DNA of 38,814 nt from the NCBI GenBank assembly GCA_027487385.1, contig JAIYDS010000005.1, positions 1 through 38,814 on the forward strand, in the 5' to 3' direction. The position numbers were made by a program, and so were the translations under genes. Under the pieces are notes generated by a model, which was not told where the DNA came from, did not search any database, and was given only the letters and a program-made list of their open reading frames with translations. How positions within the stretch are numbered: position 1 is the stretch's first letter; every line of letters begins with the position of its first letter. The DNA is from Acetobacteraceae bacterium (GTDB lineage Bacteria; Pseudomonadota; Alphaproteobacteria; Acetobacterales; Acetobacteraceae). Positions 24,399-32,652 of this stretch are shown here, one piece after another.

Positions 24399-25127
24399 TC
24401 AGCCAGCTTTCGTGCGCAGGGTGGAACGCCCGCCATCCACCGCGATCACCTGGCCGGTGATCCAGCCGGCGGAGGGAGAGAGCAGCAGATCGGCCATGGC
24501 GGCGATATCCTCGGGCTCGCCCAGGCGGGGCAGTGGATGGAGCTTCGCGATGGCCTCGGCCATGGCGGGGTTTTTGGTGAGCGGCTCGGCGATGCGGCTG
24601 CGCGTCAGGCTGGGGGCGATGCAATTCACCCGCACCGCCGGCGCCAGCTCGGCCGCGAGCGCCACGGTCATGCCCTCGACGGCGGCTTTGGCGGCGGCGA
24701 TGGCGAGGTGGTTGGTGAAGCCCGTCCGCGCGGCGACGGAGCTGAACAGCACCACGCTGCCTTGCGCGGCCAGCAGCGCCGGCAGCGCCGCCTGAACCGC
24801 CATGGCGGCGGCCACCGCGTTCAGCCGGAAGGCGTCCAGCAGATCAGCCTCGCTGGTGCGTGCCGCCGGCTTCAGCACGATGGAGCCGACGCAGAAGGCG
24901 AGACCCGAAAGCGGCGCGCCCAGCCCCTGGATCGCCGCCTTAAGCGCGTTGGAATCGGTGACGTCCACGACAAGGCTCTCCGCCCCGGGCAGCTCATCGG
25001 CCAGGGCGGCGAGCCGCGCCGCATCGCGCGCCAGCAGCACGGGCCTCACGCCCCGCGCCGCCAGCCGCCGCGCCAGCGCCGCGCCCACACCGCCCGTTGC
25101 CCCAAGAACCAGCACGCGATCCGTCAT
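24399..25127 (-). CDS. Atypical short-chain dehydrogenase/reductase lacking the catalytic tyrosine
   Basis: A 242-residue Rossmann-fold SDR. The nucleotide loop GATGGVG lies at 9-15, DV at 55-56, the helix asparagine at N103, serines at S129-S130 and the lysine at K147. The YxxxK tyrosine expected at 143 is isoleucine (NHLAIAAAKAAVEG), so normal hydride chemistry is doubtful. The sequence otherwise keeps the fold to the C-terminal GQVIAVDGG. GGAG precedes the ATG at 25127. It leads the operon with the exported DUF6134-like gene and the Fe-S photolyase. It may be a binding or sensory protein, or use another residue for catalysis. Confidence 0.85.
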   Translation of the reverse strand: MTDRVLVLGATGGVGAALARRLAARGVRPVLLARDAARLAALADELPGAESLVVDVTDSNALKAAIQGLGAPLSGLAFCVGSIVLKPAARTSEADLLDAFRLNAVAAAMAVQAALPALLAAQGSVVLFSSVAARTGFTNHLAIAAAKAAVEGMTVALAAELAPAVRVNCIAPSLTRSRIAEPLTKNPAMAEAIAKLHPLPRLGEPEDIAAMADLLLSPSAGWITGQVIAVDGGRSTLRTKAG

Positions 25128-25256
25128 GAAAACTCCATATGCGCGGAAAACCCGCCCAGAGGTGGTGTCTTGGGCGCGATCCGTAAGCCCGACAAGCGCC
25201 AAGGGGCCTGAAAGGGGGCGGGACAGCGGCGCCGTGCCGTGCCATCATCCTGCGTC

Positions 25257-25790
25257 ATGCGCCAGCTCCTGCTGCTCCGTCATGCCAAATCCTCCTGGGA
25301 TGAGGCGACGCTCTCCGATCACGCCCGGCCGCTGAATGCGCGCGGGCGAGCGGCGGCGGCCGCCATGGCGGAGCAGATGCGCGAGCTGGGGCTTTCGCCC
25401 GACATCGTCCTGGTCTCCTCCGCCCGCCGCACGCTGCAAACGCTGGAAGCGCTTCAACCCCTGGAGGCCTCACCCATTGTCGAGGTGATGGATGACCTCT
25501 ACCTCGCCCCCTGGCAGCGGCTGATCGAAACCCTGCGCGCGATCCCGGAGACGGCGCGCTCGGTGCTGCTGATCGGCCATAACCCCGGGCTGCATGAGCT
25601 GGGGCTCGCCCTCATGGGCCCGGCCGGCGCCACCCTGGGCAATTCGCATGCCCGCCGCCTGACCGAAGGCTATCCGACCGGGGCGCTGGCGGAATTCACC
25701 GTGGCCGGCCCTTGGGGGCAGTTGCAGGATGGCGGTGGCAGGCTGGTGCGGTTCCTTGCGCCGCGCGACCTGCCGGAGGTGGCGGCCTGA
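25257..25790 (+). CDS. SixA-like histidine phosphatase
   Basis: A 177-residue histidine-phosphatase-superfamily protein. The phosphate-accepting histidine lies in LLRHAKSSW near residue 9, an SSARRTLQT arginine block near 60, and the second catalytic histidine in LIGHNPGLHELG near 110. SixA removes phosphate from phosphohistidine in phosphorelay or PTS proteins; this short form lacks extra domains. The ATG at 25257 begins directly with the catalytic strand. The next gene encodes a CHAD-domain protein that begins close to its stop. SixA and CHAD genes often occur together, and both are tied to phosphate-rich or polyphosphate biology. Confidence 0.87.
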   Translation: MRQLLLLRHAKSSWDEATLSDHARPLNARGRAAAAAMAEQMRELGLSPDIVLVSSARRTLQTLEALQPLEASPIVEVMDDLYLAPWQRLIETLRAIPETARSVLLIGHNPGLHELGLALMGPAGATLGNSHARRLTEGYPTGALAEFTVAGPWGQLQDGGGRLVRFLAPRDLPEVAA

Positions 25791-25807
25791 TCCTCGAACT
25801 GGCCCCG

Positions 25808-27166
25808 ATGCCGGGGCTGCGGCAATGCCCCGCCCATCCGCACCAGGCCGCGGCGCCCGCCTGGCGGGCTGAAACCATCACCTGGCTGCGCGCCCCGGGC
25901 GCCGACTCGCCGCTGCTCCAGCGCCGCCAGCGCCAATGGCAGATCGTGCAGCCCTTGCCCCCCGCAGATTCGCTCTGCTGGCCCGGCACCCTGCCGCCGC
26001 CCGAACCAGCTTCGCCGGATGCCGAGGCCCTGCCCCTGGCCCGGTTCATCGGCCGCCGCGCCGTTCTGGCCGAGGGCGTGACCTGGCTGGAGGGCCGGAT
26101 CGAGGCCGCCGGCGCGCGGCAGCGCATCCAGCGCCTCGTGCTGGAGGGCGAGCCGGCCGAGATCCTGACGCTGGCCGCGGAATGGGCGGTGGGCCAGCCG
26201 CTGCTGCCCGCGCCGCATGGCCTGGCCGAGGCCGCCCTGGCCCTGGCCGAATCCCGCCCGCCCCGCCCCCGCCGCAGCGGCCCGCCGAGCCTCGCCGGCG
26301 CCGAGACGGTGGAGGGCGCCTTCCTCACCGCCCTCGCCCATCTGCAGGATGTGCTGCTGGCCGAGACGCCAGGCTGCCGTCCCGGGCTCGGGCCGCGCGG
26401 GGTGCATCAGTCGCGCGTCGCGATCCGGCGCATGCGCTCCTTGCTCAAGCTGTTCCGGCCCGTGGTGGATGGGCCAGGCTGGCGCGAATGGGATGCGCAG
26501 CTGCGGGACCTCGCGCAGGCGCTGGGCGCGGCGCGGGATTGGGATGTCTTCCTGCTGGGCATCGGCCCCGGCACGCTGGCCGCGCTGGAGGGCGATGCGC
26601 GGATCAAGCGGCTGCTCGCCGCCGCCACGCGGGAGCGCGATGGCGCCTACGCGGCGCTCGGCGCCTTTCTCGACAGCGCGGCGTTTCGGCGCACCATCTG
26701 GCTCGGCCTGCAACTCGCCGTGATCCGCCCCACGCAGGGGGCCGAGCAGCCCCTCGCCCCCTTCGCCGCCGAATTGCTGCGCAAGCGCTGGAAGCGGCTG
26801 AAACACGCCGGCGCCGCGATGGAGGAGCTGGACAGTGCCGCGCTGCACGAGATGCGGCTGGACGCCAAGCGCCTGCGCTACGCGGCCGAGCCCTTCGCGG
26901 CGCTTTGGCCCGGCCGCGCGGCCAAGCGCTTCACCCGCCGCCTGGCGGATCTGCAGGAGGCGCTGGGCCTCGCCAATGACGCGACGGTCGCGCGGGCTCT
27001 GGCCACGCGGCTTGGCGGGCGTGGGGCGAGCGGCTTTGCCATCGGCGCCGTCACGGGCTTCGCGGCGGGACGGGCCGAAGGCAGCCGAATCGCTGCCATT
27101 GCGGCCTGGAAGGAGCTCCGCAAGGCCGGGCCGTTCTGGAAGCTGCCGGAAAGATTGGATTTGTAA
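25808..27166 (+). CDS. CHAD-domain protein with degenerate CYTH-like N-terminus
   Basis: A protein of about 452 residues. The C-terminal half (about 170-450) is a CHAD domain: GVHQSRVAIRRMRSLLKLFRP is the first histidine/arginine helix, and LHEMRLDAKRLRYAAEPF is the second conserved repeat. CHAD helices bind polyphosphate. The N-terminal 150 residues match the position of a CYTH (triphosphatase) domain but lack the ExExK motif; only the last strand-helix (RIQRLVLEGEPAEILTLAAEW) resembles it, so activity is unlikely. The start is uncertain: ATG 25808 is used, but a CTG at 25787 would overlap the SixA-like stop (CTGA) and reach LILELAP, which looks like the true domain start. Confidence 0.82.
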   Translation: MPGLRQCPAHPHQAAAPAWRAETITWLRAPGADSPLLQRRQRQWQIVQPLPPADSLCWPGTLPPPEPASPDAEALPLARFIGRRAVLAEGVTWLEGRIEAAGARQRIQRLVLEGEPAEILTLAAEWAVGQPLLPAPHGLAEAALALAESRPPRPRRSGPPSLAGAETVEGAFLTALAHLQDVLLAETPGCRPGLGPRGVHQSRVAIRRMRSLLKLFRPVVDGPGWREWDAQLRDLAQALGAARDWDVFLLGIGPGTLAALEGDARIKRLLAAATRERDGAYAALGAFLDSAAFRRTIWLGLQLAVIRPTQGAEQPLAPFAAELLRKRWKRLKHAGAAMEELDSAALHEMRLDAKRLRYAAEPFAALWPGRAAKRFTRRLADLQEALGLANDATVARALATRLGGRGASGFAIGAVTGFAAGRAEGSRIAAIAAWKELRKAGPFWKLPERLDL

Positions 27167-27182
27167 CATCGCGAAACATCCG

Positions 27183-27213
27183 GGTTGCCAGCCCCCTTAA
27201 GGCTGGGTTAACC
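27183..27213 (+). terminator. Hairpin between CHAD and nuclease genes
   Basis: CCAGCC (27188-27193) and GGCTGG (27201-27206) form a stem with loop CCCTTAA; GGTT and AACC outside them could extend it to 27183-27213. It lies 16 bp after the CHAD stop and just before the nuclease ribosome site. There is no T-run, so it may be a weak terminator or a translation-control hairpin. Confidence 0.3.
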
Positions 27214-27221
27214 AGGATCGC

Positions 27222-27785
27222 ATGCGCCGCCGGAAGCTCTATCAACCCGCCCGATCGCCCCGCCGCTGGGGCCGCGCCCTGGCCGTGGGCGCGACGGCGC
27301 TGCTGGGCGGGGGCGTCCTGGCGCTCGGCGTGCCCGGTGAGCTGATGGGCTCCGCCCCGCGCAGCCAGGATTGGTCCACACCCAACGCCCAGGTTCGCAT
27401 CGTGGATGGCGATACCCTGCGCCTTGGGGACCGCATGCTTCGCCTCTATGGGGTCGAGGCGCCGGAGCGCGGGCAATTCTGCACCGACCCCCAGGGGCGC
27501 CTTTATGATTGCGGCACAGCCGCCGCGGCCGAACTCGCCCGGCTGGTGGGCGAACGCCATGTGGATTGCCGCGTCGCCGGCAGGGACCGTTTCGGCCGTG
27601 CGCTCGGCGCCTGCCGCGCCGGCGAGATCGACCTGAACGCCTCCATGGTTTCGATCGGCTGGGCCCTGGCCGATGCCGGCGCTGTCCCCGCCCTGGGGCC
27701 GCATGAGGCGGCCGCCCGCCAGGCGCAGCGCGGGCTTTGGGCCGGTGGCTTCGAGCCCCCCGCGCATTGGCGCCGCGGCTACTGA
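27222..27785 (+). CDS. Secreted or membrane-anchored thermonuclease (staphylococcal nuclease family)
   Basis: A 187-residue protein with a basic N-terminus and one hydrophobic segment (about 18-37), then a SNase domain. It shows VRIVDGDTLRLGD (calcium-binding aspartates), RLYGVEAPERG (catalytic arginine and glutamate) and DRFGRALG (second catalytic arginine). The fold cleaves single-stranded DNA and RNA with calcium. The hydrophobic segment may be a signal peptide or an anchor, placing the enzyme outside the cytoplasm. No immunity partner is seen and none is needed for this family. The gene is flanked by a hairpin upstream and the citrate synthase promoter region downstream. Confidence 0.85.
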   Translation: MRRRKLYQPARSPRRWGRALAVGATALLGGGVLALGVPGELMGSAPRSQDWSTPNAQVRIVDGDTLRLGDRMLRLYGVEAPERGQFCTDPQGRLYDCGTAAAAELARLVGERHVDCRVAGRDRFGRALGACRAGEIDLNASMVSIGWALADAGAVPALGPHEAAARQAQRGLWAGGFEPPAHWRRGY

Positions 27786-27862
27786 GCCGGGCCACCGCGC
27801 GGGCGTAACCCCGCGATCGCACCGCACCAACCCCTGCCAGGACGGGCCGATACAGGGCCCGA

Positions 27863-27890
27863 TGGACAAGCGCGCGGACCTGCCTACACT
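27863..27890 (+). promoter_or_regulatory. Putative sigma-70 promoter of citrate synthase
   Basis: TGGACA (27863-27868, five of six to TTGACA) and TACACT (27885-27890, four of six to TATAAT) are 16 bp apart, giving an expected start near 27897 and a leader of about 55 bases. The 167-bp gap holds no other recognised signal. GAGGAAG at about 27940 is the ribosome site for the gene. Confidence 0.4.
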
Positions 27891-27952
27891 GCGATGCAAC
27901 ATGGTGCGGCCCAGGCAGGTTTGCGCCCCAACCCGTTGAGGAAGTTTGCAAC

Positions 27953-29254
27953 ATGAGCAAGTCCGGCTCGCTTACCGTCACCATCGAGGGGACCAACAGC
28001 AGCACATCCCTGCCCCTGCTGAGCGGCACGCTCGGCCCGCAGGTGGCCGATATCCGCAAGCTCTACTCCAGCCTCGGCATCTTCACCTATGACCCCGGCT
28101 ACGGCGAAACCGCCAGCTGCGAGAGCAAGATCACCTATATCGACGGCGATGCCGGGGTGCTCATGTATCGCGGCTACCCGATCGAGCAATTGGCCGAGCA
28201 CAGCGACTTCATCGAGGTCTGCTACCTGCTGATGAATGGCGATCTGCCCAATGCGGCCGAGCTCGAGAAGTTCCGCAAGGACGTCACCTACCACACGATG
28301 GTGCATGAGCAGATCCGTCGTTTCTTCGACGGCTTCCGCCGCGACGCGCATCCCATGGCCATCATGTGCGGCGTGGTTGGCGCGCTCGCCGCCTTCTACC
28401 ACGACAACCTGGACATCAATGACGCGCGCCAGCGCGAAGTCGCGGCCTTCCGGCTGATCGCCAAGGTGCCGACCATCGCCGCGATGGCCTACAAATATGC
28501 GCTGGGCCAGCCCTTCGTCTATCCGCAGAACCGCCTCAGCTATGCGGCGAACTTCCTCTACATGCTCAACACCGTCCCGGCCGAGCCCTATGAGGTCTCG
28601 CCGGTGCTGGAGCGCGCCATGGACCGCATCCTGGTCCTGCACGCCGACCATGAGCAGAACGCCTCGACCTCGACCGTGCGCCTCGCCGGCTCGACCGGCG
28701 CCAACCCCTTCGCCTGCATCGCGGCCGGCATCGCGGCCCTCTGGGGCCCGGCCCATGGCGGCGCGAATGAAGCGGTGCTGAAGATGCTGGCCGAGATCGG
28801 CACGCCGGATAAGATCCCCGCCTTCATCGAGAAGGTGAAGGACAAGAACTCCGACGTAAAGCTCATGGGCTTCGGCCACCGGGTCTACAAGAATTTCGAC
28901 CCGCGCGCGAAGATCATGAAGGAGACCTGCCACGAGGTGCTGGCCGAGCTCGGCATCAAGGACGAGCCGCTGCTGGACATGGCGATGGAGATGGAGCGCA
29001 TCGCCCTGACGGACGAGTATTTCATCCAGCGCAAGCTCTACCCGAATGTGGATTTCTACTCGGGCATCATCCTCAAGGCGATGGGCATCCCGACCTCGAT
29101 GTTCACGGTGATCTTCGCGGTCGCCCGCACCGTGGGCTGGGTGAGCCAGTGGAAGGAAATGATCGAGGATCCGAGCCAGCGCATCGGCCGCCCGCGCCAG
29201 ATCTACACGGGCGCCGGCGCGCGCGACTACAAGCCGCTGACCGAGCGCGGCTGA
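27953..29254 (+). CDS. gltA: Citrate synthase
   Basis: A 433-residue type II (hexameric, Gram-negative) citrate synthase. It joins acetyl-CoA and oxaloacetate to citrate, the first step of the TCA cycle, in the cytoplasm. The catalytic segments are intact: [15 protein letters not shown] (first histidine), [15 protein letters not shown] (second histidine) and [14 protein letters not shown] (phosphate and substrate arginines). The long N-terminal beta domain (LTVTIEG..., [21 protein letters not shown]) is typical of the NADH-sensitive type. A strong GAGGAAG precedes the ATG. It appears to be a single-gene unit with its own promoter; the glycan-like genes begin 100 bp downstream. Confidence 0.98.
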   Translation: MSKSGSLTVTIEGTNSSTSLPLLSGTLGPQVADIRKLYSSLGIFTYDPGYGETASCESKITYIDGDAGVLMYRGYPIEQLAEHSDFIEVCYLLMNGDLPNAAELEKFRKDVTYHTMVHEQIRRFFDGFRRDAHPMAIMCGVVGALAAFYHDNLDINDARQREVAAFRLIAKVPTIAAMAYKYALGQPFVYPQNRLSYAANFLYMLNTVPAEPYEVSPVLERAMDRILVLHADHEQNASTSTVRLAGSTGANPFACIAAGIAALWGPAHGGANEAVLKMLAEIGTPDKIPAFIEKVKDKNSDVKLMGFGHRVYKNFDPRAKIMKETCHEVLAELGIKDEPLLDMAMEMERIALTDEYFIQRKLYPNVDFYSGIILKAMGIPTSMFTVIFAVARTVGWVSQWKEMIEDPSQRIGRPRQIYTGAGARDYKPLTERG

Positions 29255-29262
29255 GCAGAGCC

Positions 29263-29298
29263 GAGGGGCGGCCCGGCTTGCCGTCGTGCCGCCCCCTC
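29263..29298 (+). terminator. Possible terminator after citrate synthase
   Basis: GGGGCGGC (29265-29272) pairs perfectly with GCCGCCCC (29288-29295), with a 15-base loop and outer GA/TC that could extend it. It starts ten bases after the gltA stop. There is no T-run, so termination would be Rho-assisted or weak. Confidence 0.35.
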
Positions 29299-29354
29299 GC
29301 TACCCCTGTGCCGGTGCCGGCGGCAGGCCGGCCGGAAACCGGATGGGGCGGCAA

Positions 29355-30668
29355 ATGCGCGTGATCGGCTTCGTTCCTGCCAAGGGCTCCAGCGAGCGGG
29401 TGCCGTCGAAGAATCTCCGTATCCTGGACGGCGAGTACCTCTTTCGCCGCAAGCTGTGCCAGTTGCTGGAGAGCGGCATCTTCGACGAGGTCTGGCTCGA
29501 TACCGAGTCCGACGAGATCGCCGCCCTTGCCGAAGGCCTGCCCATCCGCCTGCTGCGGCGCGATCCGCAGCTCGCCAGCAACGCCACGGATGGGCATGAG
29601 CTCTTCGCCAATGAGTGCCGCAGCGCCCCCGGCGGCGACATCTATGTCCAGGCGCTTTGCACCGCGCCCTTCGTCGATGCGCGCACGCTCCGCCGGGCGC
29701 TCGCCGCCTTGCAGGCGGCGCCCGAGGCGGACAGCCTCGTCGCCGTCACGCGGGAAAAACACTATGAATGGGCCGATGGCGAGCCGCTCTATGGCCGCGG
29801 CCGCATCCCCAACAGCGTGGACCTGCCCTTCCACACCATCGAGGCGATGAGCCTCTACATGATGCGGTCCACCTCCGCTGGCTTTCCGGAAAAGCGCTTC
29901 GGCGCGCGCCCCCTCTTCTTCGAGCTGACCACCGAGGAACGGCTGGACATCAACTACCAGGCGGATCTCGAACTGGCCGAGGCGATCTGCGCCGGCGGCC
30001 GGCAGCGCGAGACCATGATGTTCCGCGCCCTGACGCCGCATCTGAGCAGCAGCGTCTTCTCCGACCTGACCAAGGAGATGGGCCTGCACTGCACCTTGCC
30101 GGCGGAGCTCAAGCCGGTCACCGGACGAAGGCTGCTCGGGCGGGCCAAGACGTTGCAGCTGGGCGCCCTGCCGGCCGGCGCCACCCGCGGCTCCGGCGAG
30201 TGGAAGGGCATTTATGACGCCCTGCAATCCTATGCCTTCATCCGCTCGGGCGATGTCATCGTCGTGTCCACCGAGGTGAAGAATCGGGCCTATTTCGGCG
30301 AGTTGAACGCGCATCTGGCCATCCGCGCCGGCGCGGTCGGCGTGCTGGTGGACGGCTTCACGCGGGATGTGGAGGCGGTGCGCCCGCTGGAGTTGCCGGT
30401 CTTCGCGCGCGGCGTCTGGGCCAATGACATCAAGTATGAGGGCACGACGACCGCCATGAATCGCCCGGTCGAGATCGAGGGCGTCACCATCCGCAACAAT
30501 GACGTGGTCTTCGGCGACGCCGATGCGGTGGTGGTGATTCCGCGGGAGCGCTGGGACGAGGTGCTGCGGCTGAGCCTGGATGCCATTGTCAATGAATCCC
30601 AGGTCCGGCTGAACGCGGCCCTGGGCCGACCGGTCAACGAGCTGCTCGAGAAATTCGGCTATTTCTGA
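29355..30668 (+). CDS. Fusion of a CMP-sugar (NeuA-like) cytidylyltransferase and an RraA-like domain
   Basis: A 437-residue protein with two domains. Residues 1 to about 225 look like an acylneuraminate/Kdo cytidylyltransferase: MRVIGFVPAKGSSERVPSKN is the nucleotide-binding signature, and the DEVWLDTESDEI and YVQALCTAPF blocks follow. Residues from about 230 to the end form an RraA-type domain: GRAKTLQLG near 258, GDVIVV near 299, GELNAHLA at 315-322, and DGFTRD at 333-338 with the R337/D338 pair that in class II pyruvate aldolases holds substrate and metal. I know of no enzyme with this pairing. A plausible role is making or cleaving a 2-keto acid sugar and activating it with CMP. The GT2 gene overlaps its stop. 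Confidence 0.85.
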   Translation: MRVIGFVPAKGSSERVPSKNLRILDGEYLFRRKLCQLLESGIFDEVWLDTESDEIAALAEGLPIRLLRRDPQLASNATDGHELFANECRSAPGGDIYVQALCTAPFVDARTLRRALAALQAAPEADSLVAVTREKHYEWADGEPLYGRGRIPNSVDLPFHTIEAMSLYMMRSTSAGFPEKRFGARPLFFELTTEERLDINYQADLELAEAICAGGRQRETMMFRALTPHLSSSVFSDLTKEMGLHCTLPAELKPVTGRRLLGRAKTLQLGALPAGATRGSGEWKGIYDALQSYAFIRSGDVIVVSTEVKNRAYFGELNAHLAIRAGAVGVLVDGFTRDVEAVRPLELPVFARGVWANDIKYEGTTTAMNRPVEIEGVTIRNNDVVFGDADAVVVIPRERWDEVLRLSLDAIVNESQVRLNAALGRPVNELLEKFGYF

Positions 30669-31666
30669 TGGCTGGCGTGCCGCCCGAGGCGCTGAGCATC
30701 GTGGTCCCCGCCCATCGGATCGCGGCCCTGCTGCCGGAATGCCTGGCCTCGATCCGCGCGCAGGGCGGGGCGGGCTGCCCGGTCATCCTGGTGGATGACG
30801 GCTCCGGCGATCTGCCCTCTGCCACCCGCGCCGATTTGGCGGCCCGCTTCGGCGGCAGGCTGACCTGGCTGCACCAACCCCATTCCGGCCCGGGTGCCGC
30901 GCGCAATGCCGGGCTTGCCCTGGTGGATACGCCCTGGGTCACCTTCCTCGATGGTGATGACGTGCTTGCCGGCGAGGGGCTGCCCGCGCTGCTGTGCGCG
31001 GCGGAGGCGGGCGTGGACATCGTCTTCAGCAACAAGACGGTCTCCTGGCAGTTGCCGCCTCGCATCGAGACGCTCCTGGACTTCTCCGACCAGGTCCGCG
31101 TCCCCATCCGGGAGGTGCCGTGCGAAGCGCGCCTCTCCTGCCATGGCAAGCTGTTCCGCACCGGCTTCCTGCGCGCCCATGGCATCCGCTTCCCCGAGGG
31201 CATGCTCTGGGAGGATATCGTCTTCAGCCACCAGACCTACCGGCATGCCGGGCGGGTCTCCGCCGTCGCGGCGGTGACCTATCAATGGCGGAAGCGGCCG
31301 CCGGGCGTGGGGTCCATCACGCAGAAACCCCTCGATCCGGCCGCCATCCGGGACCGCTTCCGTCAGGTGGAGATGAGCGTGGCCATTTCCGAAACGCCGG
31401 AGTGGCGCGCGAATTTCGGCGGCTCCTTTGCCTTCGCAGCCCTGCTCCGGCGCCGGCTTTCCCCGGTGTTCCGCGCCATGCGCGCGCCGGCCGCCGAAGG
31501 CCAGGCCGCCCGTGCCCTGGCCCTGATCCGCGAGCTGTGCGAGCCCCATGCCGCCCTGCTTCTGGCCGAGCCCGGGGCCGGGCGGGAGATCTTCGAGCGG
31601 GTGCTGGCTCTCGACCTGGCGGGCATCCGCGCGCTCGGGAACCCGTCGCGCGGCTCTGCGCCTTGA
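30668..31666 (+). CDS. Family 2 glycosyltransferase
   Basis: A 332-residue GT-A enzyme of family 2. It opens LSIVVPAHRIAALLPECLASI, carries the VDDGSGD donor loop near residue 43, the FLDGDD metal motif near 95 and an EDIVFSHQ acceptor/base motif near 180. The segment SCHGKLFRTGFLRAHGIRFPEG before it is common in transferases that build capsule, teichoic acid-like or LPS side chains. There are no membrane helices, so it should act in the cytoplasm. Its ATG shares one base with the stop of the cytidylyltransferase-RraA gene (TGATG), so the two are coupled and probably serve the same glycan. The sugar donor is unknown. Confidence 0.88.
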   Translation: MAGVPPEALSIVVPAHRIAALLPECLASIRAQGGAGCPVILVDDGSGDLPSATRADLAARFGGRLTWLHQPHSGPGAARNAGLALVDTPWVTFLDGDDVLAGEGLPALLCAAEAGVDIVFSNKTVSWQLPPRIETLLDFSDQVRVPIREVPCEARLSCHGKLFRTGFLRAHGIRFPEGMLWEDIVFSHQTYRHAGRVSAVAAVTYQWRKRPPGVGSITQKPLDPAAIRDRFRQVEMSVAISETPEWRANFGGSFAFAALLRRRLSPVFRAMRAPAAEGQAARALALIRELCEPHAALLLAEPGAGREIFERVLALDLAGIRALGNPSRGSAP

Positions 31667-31750
31667 AACGGACAGGATCCTCGGCGGGAAGCCATCTCAT
31701 CGAAGGGCCGCTTCCGTGAGCGCCATCCCTGACCGCGCGCCGCCATCACC

Positions 31751-32374
31751 TCATGGCATCGGACACACCAGCATGCGGGAGCGGTCCCGCCGGGCCAATT
31801 CCTCAAACAGATAGACCGCGCTTTGCGACAGCAATGGCGCATTGACCTTGATCTGCGTGCCTTTCGCCGGCGCCTCGGATGATTTCTGATTGATGTCGGC
31901 GAGCGCCGCCTGGCAGGTGGCGTTGGCGGCCAGGCTTTGCTGCAGCAGATAGGCCGACGCAATGGCCGCCGCGACCATGATGCTCATGCCAACGGGGGCA
32001 CCGACCCCCGAGGCGGTTGTCGCTCCGCCCGCCGTCCAACCGGCATAGATGATGGGACCCACCGCGGCCGTGTCCACGGCAAAATCAGCGAGGGCGAACA
32101 TGCAATCCAGAACCTTGATGTCCAGCATCTTCGCCTGCGAGCCGAATTTCTTTAGCAGGAAGGCCGAAACATCGCTCTTCTCGATGTTTCGGCCATTTTT
32201 CGCAGTCGAGTATATGAAAATGAAGGTCGCATAAGCCATCTCGCTCAACGCCTGCAGGATTTTTCGATCTTTCTCACTCGCTCGGTCAAATTTCCCGCTG
32301 GCATAGCCGATTTCCATAATTTTACTTGCCATTTGGTCACGGATCGCATCGAAAACCTTATCCTCGCCTGCCAA
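31751..32374 (-). CDS. Orphan protein with glycine-rich membrane segments
   Basis: I do not recognise this 207-residue protein. The N-terminal 85 residues are charged and helical (KFDRASEKDRKILQALSEMAY...). A hydrophobic, glycine/alanine-rich region at about 90-145 (VGPIIYAGWTAGGATTASGVGAPVGMSIMVAAAIASAYLLQQ) could form two membrane helices, and a polar tail follows. The start is TTG at 32374, chosen because GGGGAG lies seven bases upstream; no ATG fits the frame. Base composition falls sharply in its 5' half and upstream, with codons rare in the neighbours (AAA, TTA, ATT), which suggests recent transfer. It runs against the flanking glycan genes. A membrane-acting effector or a phage-derived protein are guesses only. 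Confidence 0.65.
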   Translation of the reverse strand: MAGEDKVFDAIRDQMASKIMEIGYASGKFDRASEKDRKILQALSEMAYATFIFIYSTAKNGRNIEKSDVSAFLLKKFGSQAKMLDIKVLDCMFALADFAVDTAAVGPIIYAGWTAGGATTASGVGAPVGMSIMVAAAIASAYLLQQSLAANATCQAALADINQKSSEAPAKGTQIKVNAPLLSQSAVYLFEELARRDRSRMLVCPMP

Positions 32375-32652
32375 AATTCATCTCCCCAAACAAACTCCCA
32401 CAAAGTTATCACGAATAGAAAATGAGAATCGAGCGAAATGATCCAGACGAAATCGATGCCAGTTGAAATTCCAGACATGCGGATGGCACGAAGCTGGCCA
32501 AACGGTGGGGCCTTGGTGACTGACACCTCACATTCGGTGCGCGTGAAGCTGAAGGCGTCTGGTTGAAGCACGGCCCCCTTCCCACCCCCATGGAGATGCT
32601 GTCTTTTCCCACGCACCAAAGCTCCCGCATCAGACCGGAGGGAGGAACGCCC

